From contig CAZYRA010000058.1 of NCBI GenBank assembly GCA_964649385.1, forward strand, positions 1-7,527: a stretch of 7,527 nt of DNA. Direction: 5' to 3'. The first letter of the stretch is position 1. Every line of letters starts with the position of its first letter. The stretch comes from UBA5760 sp964649385. GTDB lineage: Bacteria > Chloroflexota > Dehalococcoidia > Dehalococcoidales > UBA5760. Below are positions 1 to 5,832 of the stretch, piece after piece. The translations under genes were made by a program, and so were the position numbers. The notes beneath the pieces are model-generated. The model saw only the letters and a program-made list of their open reading frames with translations, searched no databases and was not told the origin of the DNA.

Positions 1-536
1 TCATTATAATGGAAGCCGTAGACCTTACCCTTGTGCTCACCGGTGGTTACCTTGACCCAGACCGGGTATACGGTGTACTCCTCAAACTCCTCGGTCTGTA
101 GGTTGACTATCTCCGCCTGCTCACCAACCACCTGTGGTGTCGCACTACAGTACTCGATTTTGACAACTACACCCGTCCCCAGCGCCTTCTCCTCCCTTCC
201 TGTCTCCTTAGGGGTAACCCCGCCCAGAATTTCTGCCAGCTGTTCCGCTACCTTAGCCCTGGTTGTCTCTTCAGGGAGGGCTTTAGGCAGCATCTCTACC
301 TCGTCATAGTGGAATCCGTAGACCTTACCCTTACGCTCGCCGGTGGTAATCCTGGCCCAGACCGGGTATGCGGTATACTCCTCAAACTTCTGGGTCTGCA
401 GGTTAACTATCTCCGCCTGTTCACCCACCACCCCTGGCATTGCACTACAGTCCTTGACCTTAATAATCTCACCGATTTTCATTGTTCCTCCCTCCTTTCC
501 TGTCACTACCTTAGCGATTACTCCTGTCTTCATCAT
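1..536 (-). CDS. Unrecognised protein made of a tandemly duplicated ~100-residue unit; 3' end off the window
   Basis: Read on the minus strand, the frame is open from ATG at 536 to the window edge (178 codons plus two bases), so the C-terminus is missing. ATG codons at 536 and 533 lie just after AGGAGG (542-547), and an in-frame TAG at 546-548 rules out a longer start. A later in-frame ATG at 482 also follows a GGAGG and would drop 18 residues. The protein is internally duplicated: residues 30-78 and 130-178 share 39 of 49 positions, including the motifs VVGEQAEIVNLQT, EEYT-YPVW and KGKVYGFHY. Between them lies a charged, probably helical linker (around residues 80-120, rich in E, K and A). 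Core residues alternate beta-branched and aromatic with Gly turns, which would suit a small beta-barrel domain; that is inference. No signal peptide, membrane segment or catalytic motif is visible. It is divergent from dprA. I do not recognise the family. The gene call itself is secure because conservation between the copies follows the protein frame. Confidence 0.85.
   Translation of the reverse strand, partial: MMKTGVIAKVVTGKEGGTMKIGEIIKVKDCSAMPGVVGEQAEIVNLQTQKFEEYTAYPVWARITTGERKGKVYGFHYDEVEMLPKALPEETTRAKVAEQLAEILGGVTPKETGREEKALGTGVVVKIEYCSATPQVVGEQAEIVNLQTEEFEEYTVYPVWVKVTTGEHKGKVYGFHYN
3..149 (-). repeat. Tandem duplication within the minus-strand gene, second (C-terminal) copy core
   Basis: This block is the counterpart of 303-449 at an exact 300-base offset and encodes residues 130-178 of the minus-strand protein. 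Weaker similarity continues rightward to about 222: TCCTGTC at 198-204 matches 498-504 and CCTTAG at 206-211 matches 509-514, where a 3-base length difference appears. The left end is truncated by the window edge, so the full extent of this copy, or a third copy, cannot be seen. Confidence 0.93.
303..449 (-). repeat. Tandem duplication within the minus-strand gene, first (N-terminal) copy core
   Basis: This block encodes residues 30-78 and matches 3-149. Most amino-acid differences between the copies are conservative (R/K, I/V, A/V, D/N, Q/E), and many base differences are in third codon positions, as expected if both copies remain under protein-level selection. Weaker similarity extends to about 525, close to the start codon, so almost the whole visible gene appears to descend from one duplicated unit. 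Confidence 0.93.
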
Positions 537-540
537 CCCT

Positions 541-547
541 TCCTCCT
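541..547 (-). promoter_or_regulatory. Strong ribosome binding site of the duplicated-domain gene
   Basis: On the minus strand AGGAGGA is followed by AGGG and then ATGATG. Spacing to the first ATG (536) is about 5 bases and to the second (533) about 8, so either can serve. This site, with the TAG stop directly upstream, sets the N-terminus and favours it over the internal ATG at 482. Confidence 0.75.
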
Positions 548-634
548 ATTTTATTCCCCCTCACCCCCTCACCTTCATCCTATACACATTTTACAGCACA
601 GTGGGGTTATCGACATCCGCCTTGATGCTTATTT

Positions 635-665
635 TCGGTTTGCTTTAACGTAATTCTCAAACCGA
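635..665. repeat. 8-bp perfect inverted repeat, 15-base spacer
   Basis: TCGGTTTG at 635-642 is the exact reverse complement of CAAACCGA at 658-665. It could be a dimeric repressor site or an RNA stem in the minus-gene leader. No T-run follows on either strand, so it does not look like an intrinsic terminator. It overlaps the weak minus-strand promoter candidate. Confidence 0.5.
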
Positions 666-679
666 CTGTTTAGGTGTTT

Positions 680-705
680 TTGCCTAGTATCTGCTACGTA
701 GGCAA
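680..705. repeat. 7-bp perfect inverted repeat upstream of the dprA promoter
   Basis: TTGCCTA at 680-686 pairs with TAGGCAA at 699-705 across 12 bases. The right arm overlaps the palindrome CTACGTAG (694-701) and adjoins the palindrome GCAATTGC (702-709). Its position 30 to 55 bases upstream of the candidate -35 suits a regulator binding site, but no known operator consensus is recognised. Confidence 0.45.
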
Positions 706-734
706 TTGCAGAGGTGGGTTGACAAAGCCTCGAA

Positions 735-763
735 TTGTCGGTAGCTTATCTCTATGCTAGAAT
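735..763 (+). promoter_or_regulatory. Candidate sigma-70-type promoter of the dprA operon
   Basis: TTGTCG (735-740, 4/6 to TTGACA) is separated by 17 bases from TAGAAT (758-763, 5/6 to TATAAT). A transcript would start near 770 and leave a leader of about 70 bases. A perfect TTGACA lies 16 bases further up (719-724) but has only TAGCTT (742-747) at 17-base spacing, so it may be a second weaker start. GACAA (721-725) and TTGTC (735-739) also form a short inverted repeat between the two hexamers. Confidence 0.45.
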
Positions 764-841
764 GGCTTTACAACACAGCCGAACCGGCATAAGACCAGGA
801 TGCTACTGTAAGGACAGGTTCTTAGAGATTGTGGTAATGAA

Positions 842-1963
842 ATGAACAACAAAGAGCTTAAATACTGGGTTGGTTTCAGCCTTATTTCTGGTGTCGGTCG
901 AGTCAGGTTGACCCAGATGGAGAACTACTTCGGTAGCTTGGAGAATGCCTGGCGGGCTGGCCCGGGTGACTTAAGGCGCTCTGGGCTGGACAGCAGTACT
1001 GTACGCACCGTTACCTCCCGGCGCCCCGGGCTCTGTCTGGAAGCAGAGATGGGAAAGCTTGAGAACTATGGGGTGGGGGCGTTTACCTGGCATGATGAGG
1101 GCTATCCGTCCCGTCTTAAGGAGATATATGACTGCCCGCCGATACTCTATATCCGGGGCTCGTTGCTGCCTGAGGATGAGTGGTGTCTGGCGGTGGTCGG
1201 CACCCGCCGGGCTACTGTTTACGGTAGGCAGGTAGCTGAGGAGATAGCCGCCGACCTGGCCCGAAGCAAAATTACTATTGTCAGCGGCTTGGCCCGAGGT
1301 ATTGATTCGGTGGCGCATCAAGCCGCCCTGGATGTCGGCGGCAGGAGCATCGCCGTATTCGGTTGCGGCCTCGATATTATCTATCCCGGGGAGAACGCCA
1401 ACCTGGCCCGCCGTATCGTTGAGCAGGGGGCATTGATAAGCGAGTATCCCCTGGGTACCAGACCCCGCGCCGACCGGTTCCCCCGGCGCAATCGTATAAT
1501 GAGTGGACTGAGCCTCGGGGTTCTGGTTGTTGAAGCCGGTAAGATCAGTGGGGCAATGATTACCGCCCACCTGGCGTTGGAGCAGAATCGTGAAGTGTTC
1601 GCCATTCCCGGCAGTATCCTCTCACCGGCGAGCATCGGTACCAACCACCTTATCCAGGAGGGGGCCAAGCTGGTCAGCAGCTATACTGATATCCTGGAGG
1701 AACTGAACCTGACTGAGGCTGCCCATCAAATGGAGATTAAGGAGGCTATCCCTGCCTCGGAAACGGAGACCCTGCTCTTAAAACAACTGGGTGCCGAGCC
1801 TGTCCATATTGATGAGGTATGCCGAAATAGCGGTTTGCCGGTAGCAGAGGTTAGCAGCACTCTGGTGATGATGGAGCTTAAAGGAATGGTGAAACAGATG
1901 GGGGCGATGAGTTTTATACTGGCTCGAGAAGCTAGAGCGGAATATCGGGTGAGGGTGGACTAG
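842..1963 (+). CDS. dprA: DNA processing protein DprA (Smf family), single-strand DNA binding and RecA loading
   Basis: DprA binds incoming single-stranded DNA in the cytoplasm and loads RecA on it during natural transformation; the family is also widespread in bacteria not known to be competent. The 373 residues show the full layout. An N-terminal SAM/helix-hairpin-helix-like part (SGVGRVRL, residues 16-23) is followed by the Rossmann-like core (about 85-290) with GTRRATVYG (120-128), SGLARGID (148-155), AVFGCGLDIIYP (171-182), the RNRIMSGLS stretch (217-224) and EAGKISGAMITA (231-242). A C-terminal winged-helix-like domain (about 305-360) completes it. The common SGSLITA motif reads SGAMITA here. 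The start has no strong Shine-Dalgarno sequence, but an in-frame TAA at 809-811 and the lack of another in-frame ATG support it. It is the first gene of the operon, and its stop is 5 bases before topA. Confidence 0.97.
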   Translation: MNNKELKYWVGFSLISGVGRVRLTQMENYFGSLENAWRAGPGDLRRSGLDSSTVRTVTSRRPGLCLEAEMGKLENYGVGAFTWHDEGYPSRLKEIYDCPPILYIRGSLLPEDEWCLAVVGTRRATVYGRQVAEEIAADLARSKITIVSGLARGIDSVAHQAALDVGGRSIAVFGCGLDIIYPGENANLARRIVEQGALISEYPLGTRPRADRFPRRNRIMSGLSLGVLVVEAGKISGAMITAHLALEQNREVFAIPGSILSPASIGTNHLIQEGAKLVSSYTDILEELNLTEAAHQMEIKEAIPASETETLLLKQLGAEPVHIDEVCRNSGLPVAEVSSTLVMMELKGMVKQMGAMSFILAREARAEYRVRVD

Positions 1964-1968
1964 ACATT

Positions 1969-4080
1969 ATGAAAAAGAATCTGGTTATTGTGGAATCACC
2001 GGCCAAAGCGAGAACGCTGGCTAGAATTCTGGGTAAAGAATACAATTTGAAGGCATCGATGGGTCATATCAGAGACCTGCCTAAAGGCGCGATAGGAGTG
2101 GACGTAGAAAACAGCTTCGCTCCGAAATATGTGGTGCCCCGGATCAAGAGCAAGGTGGTGAAGGAGCTTAAAGAGGCGGCGAAAAGAGCAGATGTGGTAT
2201 ACCTGGCCACCGACCCTGACCGCGAAGGAGAAGCCATTGCCTGGCACCTGGCTGAGGTAACCAGGTCGGACCGGAAACCCTACCGCCGCGTTGTCTTCCA
2301 CGAAATAACCGAGGAAGCCATCAAGCATGCCTTCGAACAGCCGCGCTCGATAGACTTGGAGTTGGTCAATGCCCAGCAGGCGCGGCGTATTATGGATCGT
2401 CTGGTTGGTTATAAAATAAGCCCGCTCCTCTGGAAAAAGGTGAGGCGCGGTCTCTCCGCCGGCAGGGTGCAATCAGTGGCGCTGAGGATTATCGTTGAGC
2501 GGGAACAAGAGATTAATAAATTTACCGCGCAGGAATACTGGACTATCGAGGCAGAACTGGTTGGGAAAATACCTGCCGAGACGGCGGCTGTCCGGGCCAG
2601 CCTGGTTGGCCTTAGTGACGGCACCAAGCTGAAAATTCACAACCGCAAGGAATCGGACGAGATCTGTGACGAGCTTAGAGAAGCTAGCTACCGGGTGGCT
2701 GGGGTAAAGACGAAAAAGGCAACCCGCCGCCCCGCCCCGCCGTTTATCACCAGTACGCTACAGCAGGAAGCCTGGCGTAGGTTCCGCTTCAGTGCCAAGC
2801 AGACCATGGCTATTGCCCAGCAGCTCTATGAAGGACTAGGGGTGGGTGATGAGGGTAGTGTGGGGCTGATTACCTATATGCGTACCGACTCTACCAAGGT
2901 CGCCCGCTCTGCCGTAGTCGAAACCAGAGAGTTCATCAGCGCCAGGTATGGCCCCGAGTTTGTTCCGGCACATGCCCGCTCTTTCACCAAAGCGGTAAAG
3001 GGAGCGCAGGAGGCCCATGAAGCCATCCGCCCGACCCGGATTGGGCGAGAGCCTTCCCTGCTTAATCCGTACCTCAATAAGATGCAGCTCAAGCTCTACC
3101 AGCTCATCTGGCAGAGAATGGTAGCCAGCCAGATGTCGGACGCTATATTCGATAATACCAGCGTCGGGATTGAAGCAACACGACCCTATGCTAGTAGCAA
3201 ATACCTCCTTAAGGTTTCAAGCTCGGTTATCAAGTTCCCCGGCTTTATGACCCTCTATACTGCCAGCAAGGAGGAAGATGAAGAAGAGGAGAAGAAAAGC
3301 CCGCTGCTTCCCCATCTGGAAAGAGATAACAAGCTTGAGCTTATCGAGCTTTTCCCGGAGCAGCGTTTTACCCAGCCCCCATCCCGCTTCACCGAGGCGT
3401 CCCTGATCAAGATACTGGAGCAGAATGGTATCGGGCGTCCCAGTACCTATGCCACGATACTTTCCACCATTCAGGATCGCGAATATGTCAACAAGGTGAA
3501 GGGCAGCCTTCAGCCGACCGAGCTGGGGACTATAGTTAATGGCCAGCTTACCAAGCACTTTGATAACATCGTTAATGTTGAGTTTACCGCCCGGATGGAG
3601 GAGGAGCTGGACGAGATAGGCAGCGGGAAGCGGGAGTGGGTGGATGTGCTTACGGGCTTCTACACTCCCTTTGATGAGAGCCTTAAGAGTGCCGCCGAGC
3701 TTATGGAGAAGGTGAAGCTGGCTGATGAGCAGACTGAAGAGACCTGCCCCAGCTGTGGTAAGCCATTGGTGGTTAAACACGGGCGCTACGGGAAGTTTCT
3801 CTCTTGCAGTTGCTATCCCGAATGCAAATATACCAGGTCCTATGAGGTTAAGACCGGCGTCAGGTGCCCGGAACCGGGCTGCGGTGGCGAGATAGTCGAG
3901 AAGATAAGCAAGAAGAAGCGTACCTTCTACGGCTGTAACCGCTGGCCTGAGTGCAGCTTCGCCATTAATGCCAGGCCTCTCCCCCAACCCTGCCCTAACT
4001 GTGGCGGGTTGCTTACCCTGTACCGGGACAAGCAGGTAAAGTGCGCCAAGTGTGACTATAAAGGCAAACTGGAGGAGTAA
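1969..4080 (+). CDS. topA: DNA topoisomerase I (type IA), with three C-terminal zinc ribbons
   Basis: This enzyme relaxes negative supercoils by cutting one strand through a 5'-phosphotyrosine link. The 703-residue protein begins with a Toprim domain: VESPAKA with the catalytic Glu (residue 9), GHIRDLP (32-38) and the metal-binding DPDREGE (82-88). SAGRVQSVALR (163-173) follows, and the active-site tyrosine is Y303 in ITYMRTDST. EAHEAIRPT (348-356) and GIGRPSTYA (487-495) are typical of the family. An acidic stretch (residues 435-441) lies in a loop that is often acidic in TopA. Three Cys4 ribbons end the protein: C593/C596/C613/C619, C633/C638/C656/C662 and C675/C678/C692/C695. The first carries an additional Cys (C615). 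The gene begins 5 bases after dprA, with a GGTGG-like site inside the dprA end. It is complete and looks fully functional. Confidence 0.98.
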   Translation: MKKNLVIVESPAKARTLARILGKEYNLKASMGHIRDLPKGAIGVDVENSFAPKYVVPRIKSKVVKELKEAAKRADVVYLATDPDREGEAIAWHLAEVTRSDRKPYRRVVFHEITEEAIKHAFEQPRSIDLELVNAQQARRIMDRLVGYKISPLLWKKVRRGLSAGRVQSVALRIIVEREQEINKFTAQEYWTIEAELVGKIPAETAAVRASLVGLSDGTKLKIHNRKESDEICDELREASYRVAGVKTKKATRRPAPPFITSTLQQEAWRRFRFSAKQTMAIAQQLYEGLGVGDEGSVGLITYMRTDSTKVARSAVVETREFISARYGPEFVPAHARSFTKAVKGAQEAHEAIRPTRIGREPSLLNPYLNKMQLKLYQLIWQRMVASQMSDAIFDNTSVGIEATRPYASSKYLLKVSSSVIKFPGFMTLYTASKEEDEEEEKKSPLLPHLERDNKLELIELFPEQRFTQPPSRFTEASLIKILEQNGIGRPSTYATILSTIQDREYVNKVKGSLQPTELGTIVNGQLTKHFDNIVNVEFTARMEEELDEIGSGKREWVDVLTGFYTPFDESLKSAAELMEKVKLADEQTEETCPSCGKPLVVKHGRYGKFLSCSCYPECKYTRSYEVKTGVRCPEPGCGGEIVEKISKKKRTFYGCNRWPECSFAINARPLPQPCPNCGGLLTLYRDKQVKCAKCDYKGKLEE

Positions 4081-4082
4081 CG

Positions 4083-4898
4083 ATGGAATACCCTTCGGAG
4101 CATCTGCTGGACAGCATCGAGGAAATTGCCACCATTAAGGATCGGCTTTCCCTGGGAGACCGTTCCCTGACCACTGTCCGTGGCCTCCACGTGCAAAAGA
4201 AGATCCTCTCCAACATTGAAGCGCAGTATATTGCCGGGGGCAGGCTGATGTCGAAGCTTGTCTTCGTCATAGGAGCCGACGGTATCAAGAGTGTCAAGAA
4301 GTACCAGCCGGGCGGTTGGGAATTCAAGGCCGAGGAGACGCTGGAGCTGTGCCGCATCCTGGAAAGGGCCTCCCGGGCACTAGAGGGCTGGCCGCCGGAG
4401 AAGGTCCGAATATACCAGTCAGAGGAACCTATCGATAGTGATTTGATAAACCGGGTGACTGAAGCGAATCGGGAGCACTACGAGGAGAATCACAAACAGT
4501 GGCGGCTGGGGGGTCTGCCGCGCTGGATTGAGCTGCGCGATAAATTCCTTGACGAACTGAAGAAGGAATGGCCCATCGAGTATGTAGAATTTCAGACCAA
4601 CCACAGGGATGCCAAGTACATCAAGGCGCTGCTGCAGGAAAACATCGCCAAGGTGTACGTTACCGGTTTTATGTACGGCAGGGGCTGGATATCACCGGAG
4701 GAGATGACCAGTGCTACCCTGCACCTGGGCGATGTGCTGGCTGGCAAGGTCAGGCACGGGCTGAAAGGAGCCCGGTCCAAGGGCATCGCCTTTGCCGATG
4801 TTCTGGCGCACATTGCCACCAGTGGCACCGTTGACGGCTGCTCAACGGAAGAAGAAAAGAGTGAAAACGCCGGAGAAGGCGAACCGATAGATAAATAA
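4083..4898 (+). CDS. Unrecognised 271-residue soluble protein between topA and xerC
   Basis: I do not recognise this family. The start is well supported: GGAGG at 4071-4075 precedes ATG by 7 bases, and only two bases separate it from the topA stop, so its translation is probably coupled to topA. There is no signal peptide or membrane segment. Visible parts are a mixed N-terminal region with a hydrophobic strand (KLVFVIGADG, 58-67), a helical charged middle (about 83-165, rich in E, K, R and W), and a region with VYVTGFMYGRGW (191-202) and GDVLAGKVRHGLKGARSKG (216-234). The hydrophilic tail (about 253-271) is rich in E and K and likely disordered. Only two Cys (90, 253) occur and they form no metal motif. 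No nucleotide-binding loop (GxGxxG or GxxxxGKT) is seen. In Bacillus subtilis the equivalent slot holds trmFO, but this protein lacks the FAD-binding start of TrmFO. The setting suggests a link to DNA or RNA handling, but that is inference only. Confidence 0.9.
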   Translation: MEYPSEHLLDSIEEIATIKDRLSLGDRSLTTVRGLHVQKKILSNIEAQYIAGGRLMSKLVFVIGADGIKSVKKYQPGGWEFKAEETLELCRILERASRALEGWPPEKVRIYQSEEPIDSDLINRVTEANREHYEENHKQWRLGGLPRWIELRDKFLDELKKEWPIEYVEFQTNHRDAKYIKALLQENIAKVYVTGFMYGRGWISPEEMTSATLHLGDVLAGKVRHGLKGARSKGIAFADVLAHIATSGTVDGCSTEEEKSENAGEGEPIDK

Positions 4899-4914
4899 AA
4901 GCGCGATTGGTTCA

Positions 4915-5832
4915 ATGCAACAAATCTTTAATCAATACGTAAACTACCTTGAGGCGGAGCGGAATGCTTCTCCCTATACTATACGCAACTACACCACCGA
5001 CCTGTTGGACTTCTTCAGCTTCCTTAGGTCGCAAAAGATTGGCTCTCTTCACGATGTGGACAAACAGGTCGTTCGTGACTACCTCTCCTACCTCTTGGGG
5101 CGGGGCTTTGTCAAGGTAAGTATCGCCCGTAAGCTCTCGGCAATCCGCTCCTTCTATCGCTACCTGATGCGGGAAGAGATAGTCACTACCAGCCCGGTCG
5201 CCGATACATCCTCTCCCAAGCTGGACAAGCGCCTGCCCGACTTCCTGAGCCAGAAAGAGGTGCTTGAGCTTCTTAACGCCCCTGATTTGTCCACACCACA
5301 GGGACAGCGCGATCTCGCCTTGCTGGAGCTGCTCTACGCCTCGGGTTTAAGGGTAAGCGAACTGGTAAACCTGGATATTGATAAGGTCAACCTTGACGCC
5401 AATGAAATCAGGGTTTGGGGAAAGGGCTCCCGGGAGCGGATGGTACTGATGGGCAGGCCGGCCGCGGCAGCCCTGGTTACCTATATCAACCAAGGCAGGG
5501 CCAGGCTGCTGGGTGGAAAGAAGAACCCGGCCTTGTTCGTTAACCGCAGCGGCAGGCGTCTGGTGGACCGGAGGGTGCAGAGGATACTGGAGAAATACTC
5601 CGCTGTTGCCGGTATCAACAGGCGGGTCCATCCCCATATGCTGCGCCATACCTTTGCTACTCATCTCCTCGATGGTGGAGCTGACCTAAGAGTGGTGCAG
5701 CAGCTCCTGGGGCATGCTGACCTGTCCACCACCCAGATCTACACCCACGTCACCAAGAGCCAGGCGAGAAAGGTATACCTCTCCGCCCACCCGATGGCAG
5801 GGGGGAAGCAGGACAATGGGCCGGAAGGATAG
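4915..5832 (+). CDS. xerC: Tyrosine recombinase of the XerC/XerD family
   Basis: It probably resolves chromosome dimers at a dif site with a partner Xer protein or as a single-recombinase system. The 305 residues match the usual Xer length. An N-terminal SAM-like core-binding domain (about 1-90; NASPYTIRNYTTDL at 17-30) is followed by the catalytic domain (about 108-292). All catalytic residues are present: R146 (ASGLRVSEL), K170 (GKGSRE), H241 and R244 (HMLRHTFATH), H267 (LLGHADLSTT) and nucleophile Y276 (IYTHV). Whether it is XerC, XerD or a lone Xer cannot be decided here; the symbol rests on the topA neighbourhood, where B. subtilis has codV (its xerC). The start lacks a clear Shine-Dalgarno sequence and lies 16 bases after the preceding gene, so translation may depend on coupling. 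The 3' end overlaps the next gene by 17 bases. Nothing suggests a mobile-element integrase. Confidence 0.95.
   Translation: MQQIFNQYVNYLEAERNASPYTIRNYTTDLLDFFSFLRSQKIGSLHDVDKQVVRDYLSYLLGRGFVKVSIARKLSAIRSFYRYLMREEIVTTSPVADTSSPKLDKRLPDFLSQKEVLELLNAPDLSTPQGQRDLALLELLYASGLRVSELVNLDIDKVNLDANEIRVWGKGSRERMVLMGRPAAAALVTYINQGRARLLGGKKNPALFVNRSGRRLVDRRVQRILEKYSAVAGINRRVHPHMLRHTFATHLLDGGADLRVVQQLLGHADLSTTQIYTHVTKSQARKVYLSAHPMAGGKQDNGPEG
5799..5813 (+). promoter_or_regulatory. Ribosome binding region that sets the peptidase start
   Basis: AGGGGGG (5799-5805) and AGGA (5810-5813) precede ATG at 5816 inside the end of the recombinase gene. The frame is open further up to an ATG at 5714, but the 34 additional residues would be a Pro/Arg/Ser/Thr-rich shadow of the recombinase active-site region, so 5816 is chosen. 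Confidence 0.6.

Larger units (their letters stand above)
537..841. other. Divergent intergenic region between the minus-strand gene and dprA
   Basis: This 305-base region has no convincing coding capacity; the plus-strand frames that enter it from the left are shadows of the minus-strand gene. From left to right it holds the minus-gene ribosome binding site, a G-rich octamer repeated twice (556-571), an 8-bp inverted repeat (635-642 with 658-665), a 7-bp inverted repeat (680-686 with 699-705), two adjacent 8-bp palindromes (694-701 and 702-709), and a candidate dprA promoter (735-763). About 78 bases then follow up to the dprA start. A promoter for the minus gene must also lie here; minus-strand TTGAGA (655-660) with GAAAAT (631-636, 18-base spacer) is a weak candidate. 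Confidence 0.7.

Noticed and set aside
31..653. Plus-strand open frames of about 92 to 114 codons at the left edge, one rich in Ser/Thr/Pro and hydrophobic stretches
   Set aside because: They lie opposite the minus-strand gene, and the protein-level conservation between duplicated copies follows the minus-strand frame. No ribosome binding site or family resemblance supports them.
635..705. Intrinsic terminator in the divergent region
   Set aside because: The two inverted repeats have long loops and are not followed directly by a T-run on either strand, and no gene converges on them.
971..1668. Two minus-strand open frames opposite dprA
   Set aside because: The dprA frame is complete and motif-rich; the antisense frames show no recognisable features.
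3269..3298. Acidic low-complexity insertion in TopA as an unusual feature
   Set aside because: Short acidic loops at this place, before the LPxL segment, are common in bacterial TopA proteins.
3217..3987. Long minus-strand open frame (256 codons) opposite topA
   Set aside because: It lies wholly inside topA, whose plus-strand frame has full catalytic and zinc-ribbon motifs. The reverse frame shows no motif and is a codon-bias shadow.
4568..4834. Plus-strand 88-codon frame inside the unknown gene
   Set aside because: It is rich in Gln, Gly, Arg and Cys, typical of a shifted reading. The main frame has the ribosome binding site and better composition. I also considered a frameshift in the main gene, but it runs intact to a stop just before xerC.
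5714..5815. Upstream extension of the peptidase by 34 residues
   Set aside because: It is the out-of-frame reading of the recombinase active-site region, has Pro/Arg/Ser/Thr-rich composition, and the family begins near MGRKDRL at 5816, where a ribosome binding site is present.
4915..5832. Integrase of a mobile element or integron
   Set aside because: The length, motifs and position beside topA fit a chromosomal Xer protein. No attachment-site duplication, tRNA gene or phage gene is seen nearby.
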